64,000 nucleotides of DNA from Planctomycetota bacterium (lineage in GTDB: Bacteria > Planctomycetota > SZUA-567 > H5-PLA8): positions 78,374 to 142,373 of the forward strand of contig JAKLKQ010000010.1 in the NCBI GenBank assembly GCA_023150555.1, read 5' to 3'. How positions within the stretch are numbered: position 1 is the stretch's first letter; each line of letters starts with the position of its first letter. The notes beneath the pieces were generated by a model. The model was not told the origin of the DNA. It saw nothing but the letters and a program-made list of their open reading frames with translations, and ran no database searches. Shown here piece by piece: positions 54,211 to 64,000 of the stretch. The position numbers and the translations under genes are program-made.

Positions 54211-55722
54211 CTACTTCCAGCCGTCCTGGTGCGTCTGGACCATGCGGCGGATCTCCTCCGCCTTGGCTTCAGGATCGCGCAATTCGGCGGGGATCTCGCC
54301 ATCTTTCAGCTCGCGGATGCTGAGTTGGCTCACGCCGAAGCCGAAGGCCATGATTGCGACCTGCCGCGTCGGGTAGGCCGCAGCGTGCACGTTGACACCC
54401 TGCAACTCGCCGTACCTATAGCGGAAGACGTACTTCCCGAGGAAGTAGTAGTCCACATCGTAGACGAACGGTTTGTCCAGGGTGTAGCTCGTATAAAGAT
54501 GCTTCACCATGTACTCCAGGATGTTGTCCGACTGCGGGGTGTCGTACCAGATCATGTTGATCCCGCCGTTTACGACGCGGTTCTGGTCGCCGACATCGAT
54601 CAAGGTGGCGTGGTCGGGCGAGAAGATCGACTTCAGGCGCACCACGAACGGACGGTGCGGCGCTTCGACCGGCAGAACCGTGCAGACGGTGTCCTTGATG
54701 CTCGCGGGCGAGGCCAGGCCGCGCAGCCCGCCGTGCTTCGACGGATCGATGGGCGTCCACGTACCCCGCGTCACTTTGAAGCCGTCCGGCAACCCATCCT
54801 CGAAGCTCCACGACCGGTCCAGCGGCGCGCGCTCGGCCTCCGCGGCTTCGCCGGCATCCTTGCGCTTGGGTGCTTCGGCCTGCGGGTCTACCGGATTGTT
54901 CGATCTCGGTCCCAACGCCACGTACGCCCCGCCCGCGGCCACGGCCACGGCCACGCCCAATGCGACCAGGGGCCACACCAGCGACGGCACAGCGACCTTG
55001 CGCGAGAGCGCCCGCGACGCCTGGCTCGCCGCATCCGCGCCGGGACGCGCCAGCGTGCCGAGCACCCCTGACTTCAGCGCCGCCGGCGATGCGTAGGACT
55101 GCGCGAGCGCGTCGCCCAGGGCGCTTTCGTCCAGCAGCGGCAGCGCGGTGGCCAGCCCGAGCTGGCTCAGCTCCGAACGCAGGAACTTCAGCGCGTCGCG
55201 CAGGCGGTTGGAGACCGTCTGCTGCGGTATCGCCAGTTCCTTCCCGATCTCTTCCTGGGTCAGCCCGCCGAGGTAATACAGCGCGACGAGTTGGCGGTTG
55301 GTTTCCGGTAGGCGTTCCAAGCCGCGGCGCAGCCCGGCGAGCATCTCTTCGCGCCCGGAATCCTCGCCGCGCGCACCCGCAAGGTCTTCGCCGAGCGGCT
55401 CGGTGCGTGCGGCCTCCGCGCGCCGGGCCTTCTGGATGCGAATGCATTCGAAGGCGACGATGCGAAGCAGCCAGCCGCGCGCGTTCTTGTCGTAGCGGTA
55501 TTTGCCCGCGGACTTCCAGACGCGCAGCATGGCCTCCTGCACCGCCACCTCCGCGGCATCCGACGTGCGCAGCATGTGGCGCGCGAGCGCGTAGGCCGCC
55601 TGCTCGTGGCGCGAATAGAGTTCCGCGAAGGCCGCCTGGTCGCGCCTTTCGGCAACCGCGCGAAGCAGGTCGGCGTCGGACGCGGCATGCTGTGCCGCCG
55701 TGCGGGGCTCGTTTCGTGCCAT
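54211..55722 (-). CDS. ECF sigma factor fused to a membrane-anchored C-terminal domain (paralogue 3)
   Basis: This is a 503-residue fusion with the same plan as the two downstream copies: region 2 VAVQEAMLRVWKSAGKY, region 4 LPETNRQLVALYYLGGLTQE, then SRALSRKVAVP, a membrane helix (LVWPLVALGVAVAVAAGGAY) and the outer domain (DRSWSFEDGLPDGFKVTRG). ATG 55722 follows GGAGCGCTG, a layout shared with paralogue 2; 55746 is an in-frame alternative. It is the first gene of the three on the minus strand and is divergent from the paired exported proteins at 55951 and 56508. Confidence 0.84.
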   Translation of the reverse strand: MARNEPRTAAQHAASDADLLRAVAERRDQAAFAELYSRHEQAAYALARHMLRTSDAAEVAVQEAMLRVWKSAGKYRYDKNARGWLLRIVAFECIRIQKARRAEAARTEPLGEDLAGARGEDSGREEMLAGLRRGLERLPETNRQLVALYYLGGLTQEEIGKELAIPQQTVSNRLRDALKFLRSELSQLGLATALPLLDESALGDALAQSYASPAALKSGVLGTLARPGADAASQASRALSRKVAVPSLVWPLVALGVAVAVAAGGAYVALGPRSNNPVDPQAEAPKRKDAGEAAEAERAPLDRSWSFEDGLPDGFKVTRGTWTPIDPSKHGGLRGLASPASIKDTVCTVLPVEAPHRPFVVRLKSIFSPDHATLIDVGDQNRVVNGGINMIWYDTPQSDNILEYMVKHLYTSYTLDKPFVYDVDYYFLGKYVFRYRYGELQGVNVHAAAYPTRQVAIMAFGFGVSQLSIRELKDGEIPAELRDPEAKAEEIRRMVQTHQDGWK

Positions 55723-55950
55723 CAGCGCTCCGGTCTCGCGACGCATGCCATCAGACCCCAGTCTACCGTGCCCCCGCCACGATGTACAAAAGGGGGTTGG
55801 GGCGCTTCACCCAAGGAAATTGCGGATTCCCCGCGAACTCAACCTCTTTCTACGTAAGGGGTTAAAAAAAGCGCACGGAATCGGTAACCTCAAACCCCAT
55901 GCGACGTCCAATCCTTGCGCCGGAATCATTTACCCAAGGGAGAGCCTCCC

Positions 55951-56502
55951 GTGCGTTCTGTTTTGCCACCTGTTGCTGCCCTGCTTGCACTGAGTCTTAT
56001 TGCCGGAGCATCAGCGGCCGAGCCGTCGCAGCAAGTCGCCGACTTCCTCGGCAAGGACGCCATCGAAATCCTGAAGGCGCCGGAGAAGGTCGAGTGCTTC
56101 CGAATCGACGGCAAGAGCCTGCGCACGCCCGAGAATCCCGCCAAGGACGATGGAGCGCCCCAACGAATCCGCGGGTACACGATCACCGCGCAGGGCAAGG
56201 ACCAGGACGCGGCCTTTGGCGGGAAGATCGCCGCGGTACTCTTCGACGAGAAGACGTACAACTTCGAGGAAACCAAGAAGTGCCTGCCCTTGCCCGGCGT
56301 CGCCTTCCGCGTATGGAAGGGTGGCGACTCGGTCGATGTTCTGCTCTGCTTCGAATGCAGTATGGTTGTCGTAGCGACCGGCGGCAAAGACGTGCAGACC
56401 AAAGTGGAAGATTTCGACCACGCCCGCGCGGCACTGGTCTCTCTGGCCAAAGCCGCATTGCCGGACGACAAAACCATCCAATCCCTCAAGGAAAAGGAGT
56501 AG
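55951..56502 (+). CDS. Exported protein with LCFECS motif, paralogue A
   Basis: This is a 183-residue protein. A signal peptide (about 1-22, ending GASAAEP) precedes a conserved body: VADFLGKDAIEILKAPEKVE, GYTITAQGKDQDAAFGGKIA, AVLFDEKTYNFEETKKC and LLCFECSMVVVATGG. The CFEC motif is a CxxC that could bind metal or take part in thiol chemistry. I do not recognise the family. GTG 55951 follows AAGGGAGAG at normal spacing, and the frame is open a little further upstream. It is followed by a close paralogue 5 bp downstream; the two are divergent from the sigma-fusion genes. Confidence 0.75.
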   Translation: MRSVLPPVAALLALSLIAGASAAEPSQQVADFLGKDAIEILKAPEKVECFRIDGKSLRTPENPAKDDGAPQRIRGYTITAQGKDQDAAFGGKIAAVLFDEKTYNFEETKKCLPLPGVAFRVWKGGDSVDVLLCFECSMVVVATGGKDVQTKVEDFDHARAALVSLAKAALPDDKTIQSLKEKE

Positions 56503-56507
56503 TACCC

Positions 56508-57044
56508 ATGATTCGCATCTGCTTCATCCTGCTGGGAGCATTGGCCCTCGCCGCATGTGCCTCGGCGGCTGAGCCATCCAAAAAAGTCGCGGACTTCCTC
56601 GGCAAGGACGCCGTCGAAGTCCTAAAGGCGCCGGAGAAAGTCGAGTGCTTCCGCATCGACGGCAAGAACCATCTCACGCCCGAACAGCAGGCCAAGGTCG
56701 AGGAAGCGACCAAGCGCATCCGCGGCTACGCCATCACCGCGCAGGGCAAGGACCAGGACGCGGCCTTTGGCGGGAAGATCGCCGCGGTACTCTTCGACGA
56801 GAAGACTTACAACTTCGAGGAGGCGAAAGGCTGCGACCCAGTGCCCGGCGTGGCCTTCCGCGTCTGGAAGGGCAAGGCCAGCGTTGACGTGATCCTCTGC
56901 TTCGAATGCAGCATCCTGATCGTGGCGACCGGGGACAAGGAAGCGCACAGCAAATCGGAAAATTTCGACAACGCCCGCGCGGCGCTGGTGGCACTGGCCA
57001 AGTCGGCCTTCCCGGACGACAAGACGATCCAGGGGCTGAAGTAA
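56508..57044 (+). CDS. Exported lipoprotein with LCFECS motif, paralogue B
   Basis: This is a 178-residue protein. The N-terminus has a lipobox (LGALALAAC), so it is probably a lipoprotein, unlike paralogue A. The body repeats that of paralogue A nearly block by block: VADFLGKDAVEVLKAPEKVE, ITAQGKDQDAAFGGKIAAVL, FDEKTYNFEEAKGC and ILCFECSILIVATGD. The nucleotide identity in the middle is also very high, a sign of recent duplication or gene conversion. AAGGAG precedes the ATG. Function is unknown. It is convergent with the msrA-like gene (6-bp gap). Confidence 0.75.
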   Translation: MIRICFILLGALALAACASAAEPSKKVADFLGKDAVEVLKAPEKVECFRIDGKNHLTPEQQAKVEEATKRIRGYAITAQGKDQDAAFGGKIAAVLFDEKTYNFEEAKGCDPVPGVAFRVWKGKASVDVILCFECSILIVATGDKEAHSKSENFDNARAALVALAKSAFPDDKTIQGLK

Positions 57045-57050
57045 CGACTC

Positions 57051-57773
57051 CTATTCGTCTTTCTTGGTCATCGCGCGGAACTTGTCGAGCTTGCCCTTGA
57101 TCACGTGGGTGCTGTAGGGCACGTCGGGGTTGCGGCTGTAGTAGTTCTGGTGGTATTCCTCGGCTTCGTAAAACGTCGCGGCGGGCACGACCTGCGTAAC
57201 GATCTTGTTCCTGAACTTCCCGCTCTTGTCCAGTTCCGCGATCTTCTTATCGGCGGCAGCCTTCTGCGCGTCGTTGAAGTAGAAGACCACGCTGCGGTAC
57301 TGCGTGCCGGCGTCGGCGCCCTGGCGGTTAAGCGTCGTCGGGTCGTGCGTCGCGAAGAAGATGTCGAGCAGCTTCTCGTAGCTGGCCTTGGCCGGGTCGA
57401 ACTCGATCTGCACGACCTCCGCGTGGCCGGTGTCGCCCGAACAGACCTGCTTGTAGGTGGGATCCTTCACCTCGCCGCCGGCGTAGCCGCTGGTGACGGA
57501 CGCGACGCCATCGACCTCCTGGAAGATGGCCTCGGTGCACCAGAAGCAACCGCCGCCGAAGAGCGCCGTCTCGGTCTTCTTCGCCTCGCCCGCCATCTTG
57601 TCGCCCGCCTCCTTTATAGAGTCCGTTCCGGTCTTGGCCGCCGTCTCCTTGGCAGCCTTGCCTTCTTGCGCCTGCCCGGCTTCCGTCTTTGCAGCGGCGT
57701 CCTTGGGCTGCTCGGCCGCGCAGGAACCGAGCATCGCCAGCAGAACACACGCAAGCAGCGGAGTCCATCGCAT
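57051..57773 (-). CDS. msrA: Peptide methionine sulfoxide reductase A, lipoprotein form
   Basis: This is a 240-residue enzyme that reduces methionine-S-sulfoxide in proteins. The catalytic motif GGGCFWCTEAIFQEVDGV is intact, as are SGYAGG, GHAEVVQIEFDP, THDPTTLNRQGADAGTQYRS and the C-terminal YHQNYYSRNP. Unlike cytosolic MsrA, it begins with a lipobox signal (LLAMLGSCAAEQ) and a Lys/Ala-rich linker of about 50 residues, so it acts in the periplasm or on the outer face of a membrane. ATG 57773 follows AAGGAG. Confidence 0.93.
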   Translation of the reverse strand: MRWTPLLACVLLAMLGSCAAEQPKDAAAKTEAGQAQEGKAAKETAAKTGTDSIKEAGDKMAGEAKKTETALFGGGCFWCTEAIFQEVDGVASVTSGYAGGEVKDPTYKQVCSGDTGHAEVVQIEFDPAKASYEKLLDIFFATHDPTTLNRQGADAGTQYRSVVFYFNDAQKAAADKKIAELDKSGKFRNKIVTQVVPAATFYEAEEYHQNYYSRNPDVPYSTHVIKGKLDKFRAMTKKDE

Positions 57774-58195
57774 CGTTCCGGCTCCTTTTCCCAGCTTCCC
57801 GGCGGCCTTCCCCACCTCCAAACGGACGCCGCTGAAGTCTCCGGCCTCACGGAAGATGTCGCCGGGCGCCCGGAATATTCAGAATATCGGGCCGAGGCCT
57901 CGCCGCAACGCACCCGAGCGTCCCTGCAAATCCTTCAAAATAGCTGCGATCGCCGATTTTCCCGAAAGGAATCCGCGCGCGGCTCGCCTGAATGTTACAG
58001 CCTCCGAAAAGTTTTTTTATTTTTCGCGAGTGTTTTCGCGATTTTGATGACAGACGTTTATGGAGGAACCCCTTATGCCCAACGCCCCGTCCTTTGCGCA
58101 CCGGCCCCGGATACATCGCGCAACCCCTTTGCGCAGGGCAAGGAACTTCGATAGCTTGAACGCTTTGAACCGTGTCCGGGAAGACGCCCGCGCCC
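57774..58195. other. Divergent intergenic region with conserved element
   Basis: This 422-bp gap lies between msrA and the zinc-ribbon gene. The left part is the msrA upstream region. A T-rich block (about 58008-58024) leads into the 32-bp element at 58025-58056. Just after it, GGAGGAA (58063-58069) and an ATG at 58075 open a frame that runs out of phase over the zinc-ribbon gene; this is treated as a shadow. No other gene is seen. Confidence 0.45.
58025..58056 (+). promoter_or_regulatory. 32-bp conserved upstream element, copy 2
   Basis: It carries the same blocks as the element at 502-533 (CGCGAG, TTTTCG, GATGACAGACG), with a one-base insertion and a one-base deletion that cancel out. A T-rich tract precedes it as in copy 1. 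It lies 139 bp before the ATG of the zinc-ribbon membrane protein. It is inferred to be a common promoter or operator. Confidence 0.5.
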
Positions 58196-58924
58196 ATGCC
58201 GATCATCGTCTACTGCAAAGCCTGCGCGAAGAAGATCCGCGCCCCCGACGCGGCCATCGGCAAGGCCGGCAAGTGCCCGCGCTGCAACGCCGAAGTCCCC
58301 ATCCCATCCGCCAGCGAGGACGGCCCGCCGAAAGGCCTTTCCGCGCAGCCCGAACCGGACGACGTGGAGACGGCACCGGAAGCGCCGCCCGCTTCCAAGT
58401 CCGAGCCGCCGCCCAAGGCTGCCGAAACGAAAGCGCCAGCGCCGCAGCCCAAGCCAACCGCCGCCCCCGCCCCACCCGTGAAGGGCAAGCCGATCTCGCT
58501 GCGCTTGGACAAACTCGAGGATGGCGTGAAGCTCAAGGCGACCCGCGAGGACCTCGGCGAGATCGCCTGGGACACCGCGCCGGGCCTGCCCAGCCACTGG
58601 CCCTGGGTCTTCGGACTGCTCGCGCTGCTCCTGACGGCCCTGGGCGGCTGGGTACTGTGGTACTCCGCCGGCGGCAGCGAGGGCACCGCGCCGGCCGTTA
58701 CGCCCGCCGAGGAACGCCAGCGCCTGCAGTTCCAGGTGCCGCCCGCCAACGACGGATTCCGCGACCTGCGCCAGCAACAGGCGCCCAAACTGCCGGGCCG
58801 CGTCGGCGTGGAACAGGACAAGAAGACGGACCAACCGCCGCCCGCGCCACCCGAAGCCCCCGAACAAGAAGCCCCTGCCGCGCCGGAGGCCAAGAGCCCC
58901 ACGCCGGAGGCGCCTGTGGATTAG
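58196..58924 (+). CDS. Zinc-ribbon single-pass membrane protein (MJ0042-like)
   Basis: This is a 242-residue protein. The N-terminal zinc ribbon reads VYCKACAKKIRAPDAAIGKA then KCPRCNAE, a CxxC...CxxC metal site. A Pro/Ala-rich linker (about 45-100) and a membrane helix at about 136-157 (WVFGLLALLLTALGGWVLWY) follow. The C-terminus is Pro/Glu-rich and low complexity. Such planctomycete-type proteins often have a cytosolic zinc ribbon and an outer tail; the role is unknown. ATG 58196 is chosen because it starts the ribbon directly. The 32-bp element upstream may put it in the same regulon as the first ECF sigma gene. Confidence 0.72.
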   Translation: MPIIVYCKACAKKIRAPDAAIGKAGKCPRCNAEVPIPSASEDGPPKGLSAQPEPDDVETAPEAPPASKSEPPPKAAETKAPAPQPKPTAAPAPPVKGKPISLRLDKLEDGVKLKATREDLGEIAWDTAPGLPSHWPWVFGLLALLLTALGGWVLWYSAGGSEGTAPAVTPAEERQRLQFQVPPANDGFRDLRQQQAPKLPGRVGVEQDKKTDQPPPAPPEAPEQEAPAAPEAKSPTPEAPVD

Positions 58925-59057
58925 ATATCCGCGGCTTGGGCGGGGCCTCTTCTCGCCCCTCACCCCTCGCCCCAGAACTCTTTTTGTGAGGTGACGCGGG
59001 CCGTGAAAATGCTTAAATTATAGTGCTCGAAAACGCTGATCCTGAGCCCCGGAATAC

Positions 59058-61907
<2,850 letters not shown>

Positions 61908-62022
61908 GACGGACCGTTCGTAGCACTCACGAAATCTCGCGACCAAGCCACCTTCGAATGCCCCATATGGGCTGTTTGTTACCGCGTCGCCACGCTTTGC
62001 CTATGCACCTGGGGAATTCCAC

Positions 62023-62049
62023 TTTTGTACCGGAACATGGTGCACAAAA
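62023..62049. promoter_or_regulatory. Imperfect palindrome upstream of an AraC gene
   Basis: TTTTGT (62023-62028) and ACAAAA (62044-62049) flank a 15-bp centre that contains CC/GG. It lies 28 bp before the start of the regulator gene and may be its autoregulatory operator. Confidence 0.35.
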
Positions 62050-62076
62050 CCGCTCCAATTATATCGCGGGAGAACT

Positions 62077-63009
62077 ATGCACGATGAGTTGAACAACGTC
62101 CGCGTCGAGTTCCTCGGTGCGGTCCGCCTGCTCGCCGAAGAGAACTGGTCCGTGGGCGAACGCTTCTCCGCCGCCCAGCGCCACCACGCCATCCTTTATG
62201 TGTGGAACGGCCACGGCTGGCTCAGCGCCAACGGGCGCAACGTGCCGCTGCACCTCGGCGAGGTCTACTGGCTCCGCCCCGGCGAACAACTCTTCGCCGG
62301 GCACGCGCATCGCGATCGCCTGGGGCTGACCTTCATCGAGGTCCGCGTGCTGGGGCCGCGCGGCCAGGCGCTGGACGCCGAGCCCGCCCCGCCCACTGGC
62401 CGCGTGGTCTACAACGAACGCGAGTGGCTCAACGATACCAGCGAACGCATCGCGAGATTAGACCTCGCGCGGCTGCCCGGCTGGAAGGCCTCCGCCGAAG
62501 GGCTCACCGCCGCGTTGGCCCTCGACCTGATGCGCGCCGCCGCGCGCACGCACCGCGAACCCAAGCGCAAGCGCGCGAAGCAGCACGAACGACGCTACTC
62601 GATGCACGACGCCGCGCGGCGGCTGGCCGCGCTGCCCGGCGACGCACCGCGGATGAAGGACCTGGCCGGCGAGTTCGGCACGGGGCTGCGGCACTTCTCC
62701 GCCGAGTTCACCAACGAATTCGGGGTCGCGCCGCAGCACTTCGTCACCCGCGCGCGCCTGCGCCTCGCACAGTGGTACCTCGAGCGTTCCATCATGGACA
62801 TCCGTTACATCCATCGCGCGCTGGGCTTCAAGAAGCCCGCCGAATTCACCGGGTGGTTCCGCCGCAATGCGGGGGTCAACCCGCGTACCTGGCGCCAGCG
62901 CAGCGACGCGGCCTGCGGCTTTAAACCAAAGCGCCTCCCGCCCGGCACCTGCGATCCGCCCGCGCCGTCCCGCGAAAAACTTCCGCCGATCAAGTGGCGC
63001 ACGACGTGA
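62077..63009 (+). CDS. AraC-family transcriptional regulator
   Basis: This is a 310-residue regulator. The N-terminal sensor is cupin-like (RHHAILYVWNGHGWLSANG, PLHLGEVYWLRPGEQLFAGH). The C-terminal AraC DNA-binding domain spans about 180-270: MKDLAGEFGTGLRHFSAEFT is the first helix-turn-helix, and IRYIHRALGFKKPAEFTGWF followed by RRNAGVNPRTW is the second. A basic linker (EPKRKRAKQHERR) joins the two parts. GGGAGAA precedes the ATG. It is only distantly similar to the AraC protein at 24357. The effector is unknown; the palindrome at 62023-62049 may be its own operator. Confidence 0.83.
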   Translation: MHDELNNVRVEFLGAVRLLAEENWSVGERFSAAQRHHAILYVWNGHGWLSANGRNVPLHLGEVYWLRPGEQLFAGHAHRDRLGLTFIEVRVLGPRGQALDAEPAPPTGRVVYNEREWLNDTSERIARLDLARLPGWKASAEGLTAALALDLMRAAARTHREPKRKRAKQHERRYSMHDAARRLAALPGDAPRMKDLAGEFGTGLRHFSAEFTNEFGVAPQHFVTRARLRLAQWYLERSIMDIRYIHRALGFKKPAEFTGWFRRNAGVNPRTWRQRSDAACGFKPKRLPPGTCDPPAPSREKLPPIKWRTT

Positions 63010-63656
63010 AGCTCTCGGCGAACAGCTATCGGCGGCCAGCTAACAATTGCGACACAAAGTCACGGAGAACTACCGGAACGGTTGGCCCGGACGTCACCCC
63101 GTCCGGGTCGCGGCGCTTTGCACCGCGACAAGAAGCCGTTTGCCCCCTCCCCCCGTTCGTAACGGAGGGTCCTCGCGAAGCTTGCCAGCGCGTGGCGCGG
63201 GCTGCTTGTCGCGCTGAAGCGAAACGAATTCGGGCCAACCCGCACAGATCTGGCGCCAGCTACGCCCTGCCCCATTCACCCAGCCGCGAAACCTGTAAGC
63301 AACACCAGGCCGCCTTAACCACTCACCGCCCTCCGCGGCGGCGCATGCGCCGTCGCGGAGGGCGGTAGCAGCAAAGAAGGCACCCCGTCGCCAACCGATG
63401 AGGAAGAAGCTATAGTTATTGGGTGGCTACGCGGATTCCAGGAGCCATGGATTGTGCCGGGCCACCCTACGGTCACGGTCTTCTTGCGTTCAGGAGGTGC
63501 AGAAATACCATGCCAATCAATGCTCTCCCTTGTCGGAAAGTTTCATAGGGGGCACAGATGGAGATTAAATACTCAATAATTGCTCTGTTGAAAAGTTCTT
63601 AAGTCCCTTGGGCACCCCGCCGAAACCTAGTTTGTGGGGGCGTCGAGGGAACGCCC
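63010..63656. other. Gene-poor region before the insertion sequence
   Basis: This region spans 647 bp. Short frames on both strands lack ribosome-binding sites and homology, so none is called. It contains the strong inverted repeat at 63325-63366 and becomes AT-richer from about 63400. The left end of the insertion sequence should lie between about 63540 and 63650, but its terminal repeat cannot be defined without the right end. Confidence 0.5.
63325..63366. repeat. 21-bp inverted repeat with one mismatch, no spacer
   Basis: Two 21-base arms beginning ACCGCCCTCCGCG and ending CGCGGAGGGCGGT pair with a single mismatch. On RNA this would be a very stable hairpin. No T-tract follows on the plus strand, and it is not a clear intrinsic terminator. 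Confidence 0.6.
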
Positions 63657-63992
63657 ATGCCTGCTCAGATGACCAAGTCCGCACTGTCGTTGGCTCGTGA
63701 AGCGCTCAAGATCGCTCGCCAATCTTTACCTCTGTACGGCCCTCGCACGGCTCCGAAAAAGTTCACCAACCACCAGTTGTTTGCTGTGCTTGCGGTCCGC
63801 GAGTTCTACGGCCTCGACTACCGCGGCACCGTTCAACTGCTCCTGGACTGGTCCGATCTGCGCGCTGTTTTGGGCCTGACCGTCGTCCCGACGTACTCGA
63901 CGCTCTGCAAGGCCGAGACGCGTCTTTTAAAAAACAGGCCTTTAATGGACTCCTGGATCACGTCCTCGCCTGTGCCCAACGCAGCGGGCTGA
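63657..63992 (+). CDS. IS transposase, N-terminal part (zero-frame product)
   Basis: This is a 111-residue frame, the N-terminal segment of a DDE-type IS transposase (FTNHQLFAVLAVREFYGLDY, VQLLLDWSDLRAVLGL, PTYSTLCKAETRLLK). The zero frame ends at a TGA 19 codons after a slippery sequence. In the -1 frame the reading continues as KKQAFNGLLDHVLACAQRSG to the window edge, so full transposase is probably made by -1 frameshifting. The catalytic DDE residues lie beyond the window. The IS family is uncertain; it resembles IS4/IS5-like enzymes of planctomycetes. Confidence 0.75.
   Translation: MPAQMTKSALSLAREALKIARQSLPLYGPRTAPKKFTNHQLFAVLAVREFYGLDYRGTVQLLLDWSDLRAVLGLTVVPTYSTLCKAETRLLKNRPLMDSWITSSPVPNAAG
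63929..63935 (+). other. -1 ribosomal frameshift slippery heptamer
   Basis: A AAA AAC in the zero frame is a classic -1 slip site, and T TTA AAA overlaps it just upstream (63926-63932). The -1 frame stays open to the window edge and continues transposase-like sequence. Confidence 0.65.
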
Positions 63993-64000
63993 TCGCCGAC

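Larger units (their letters stand above)
63657..64000 (+). mobile_element. Insertion sequence, 5' part (truncated by the window end)
   Basis: The transposase frame and its frameshift signal mark an insertion sequence that runs off the right edge. The left boundary and terminal inverted repeat are not resolved. The region upstream is AT-richer than the host genes. Confidence 0.7.

Noticed and set aside
58060..58989. Frame starting at ATG 58060/58075, the latter with GGAGGAA upstream, over the zinc-ribbon gene
   Set aside because: The protein is Arg-rich without motifs, while the overlapping frame has a CxxC zinc ribbon and a membrane helix; the good ribosome-binding site is still puzzling.

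Overview
The window is about 64 kb of GC-rich bacterial chromosome, gene-dense, with codon use strongly biased to G/C in third positions. The content points to a Gram-negative member of the PVC group, most likely a planctomycete-like lineage. Supporting signs are ECF sigma factors fused to membrane-anchored C-terminal domains, a FecR-VIT-TPR giant protein beside an ECF sigma gene, a short HEAT-like module reused at the N-terminus of several exported proteins, and hldD/hldE for LPS heptose. This phylum call is an inference from family content; no rRNA or tRNA gene was seen.

Layout. 1-7.1 kb: a small coiled-coil protein, then an ECF sigma gene followed by a 1979-residue FecR/VIT/TPR membrane protein. 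7.1-14 kb: an exported glycosidase-like protein, a HEAT/terpene-cyclase-fold protein, a polysaccharide-deacetylase-like protein, an amidohydrolase and an exported carboxypeptidase-regulatory-like protein. 14-25 kb: hldD-hldE, an SDR with an argininosuccinate-synthase homologue, a rhomboid-TPR protein, a fused 2-oxoacid dehydrogenase E1, an FkbM-like methyltransferase, a GNAT protein and an AraC regulator. 25-32 kb: a hexulose-phosphate-synthase-like gene coupled to nth, a 2Fe-2S ferredoxin, an epimerase coupled to an SGNH hydrolase, and an ABM-domain gene followed by an aldo/keto-reductase plus chlorite-dismutase fusion. 32-45 kb: glnD, murD, a DUF486 membrane protein, a second ECF sigma/membrane-protein pair, nadA, a hairpin-rich segment, a short basic protein and an exported HEAT protein. 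45-50 kb: a metallophosphoesterase paralogue, a sugar isomerase-like protein, a HAD hydrolase, and a VAO-type flavoprotein coupled to a fatty-acid desaturase. 50-57 kb: a methyltransferase-like protein, three tandem sigma-factor/membrane-sensor fusions and two tandem exported paralogues. 57-64 kb: an msrA lipoprotein, a zinc-ribbon membrane protein, gyrA, an AraC regulator, and the 5' end of an insertion sequence with a -1 frameshift signal.

How the genes work together. Housekeeping genes (gyrA, murD, glnD, nadA, nth, hldDE) are scattered singly among accessory genes. The main theme is extracytoplasmic signalling: five ECF-type sigma factors lie in 64 kb, each either paired with or fused to a membrane protein carrying a large outer domain. 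The strongest unexplained signals are (1) the aldo/keto-reductase/chlorite-dismutase fusion beside an ABM-domain gene, (2) the tandem membrane-anchored sigma factors, (3) a near-identical 32-bp element upstream of both the first ECF sigma gene and the zinc-ribbon membrane protein, (4) an argininosuccinate synthase homologue with altered ATP-binding motifs, and (5) a run of hairpins downstream of nadA.
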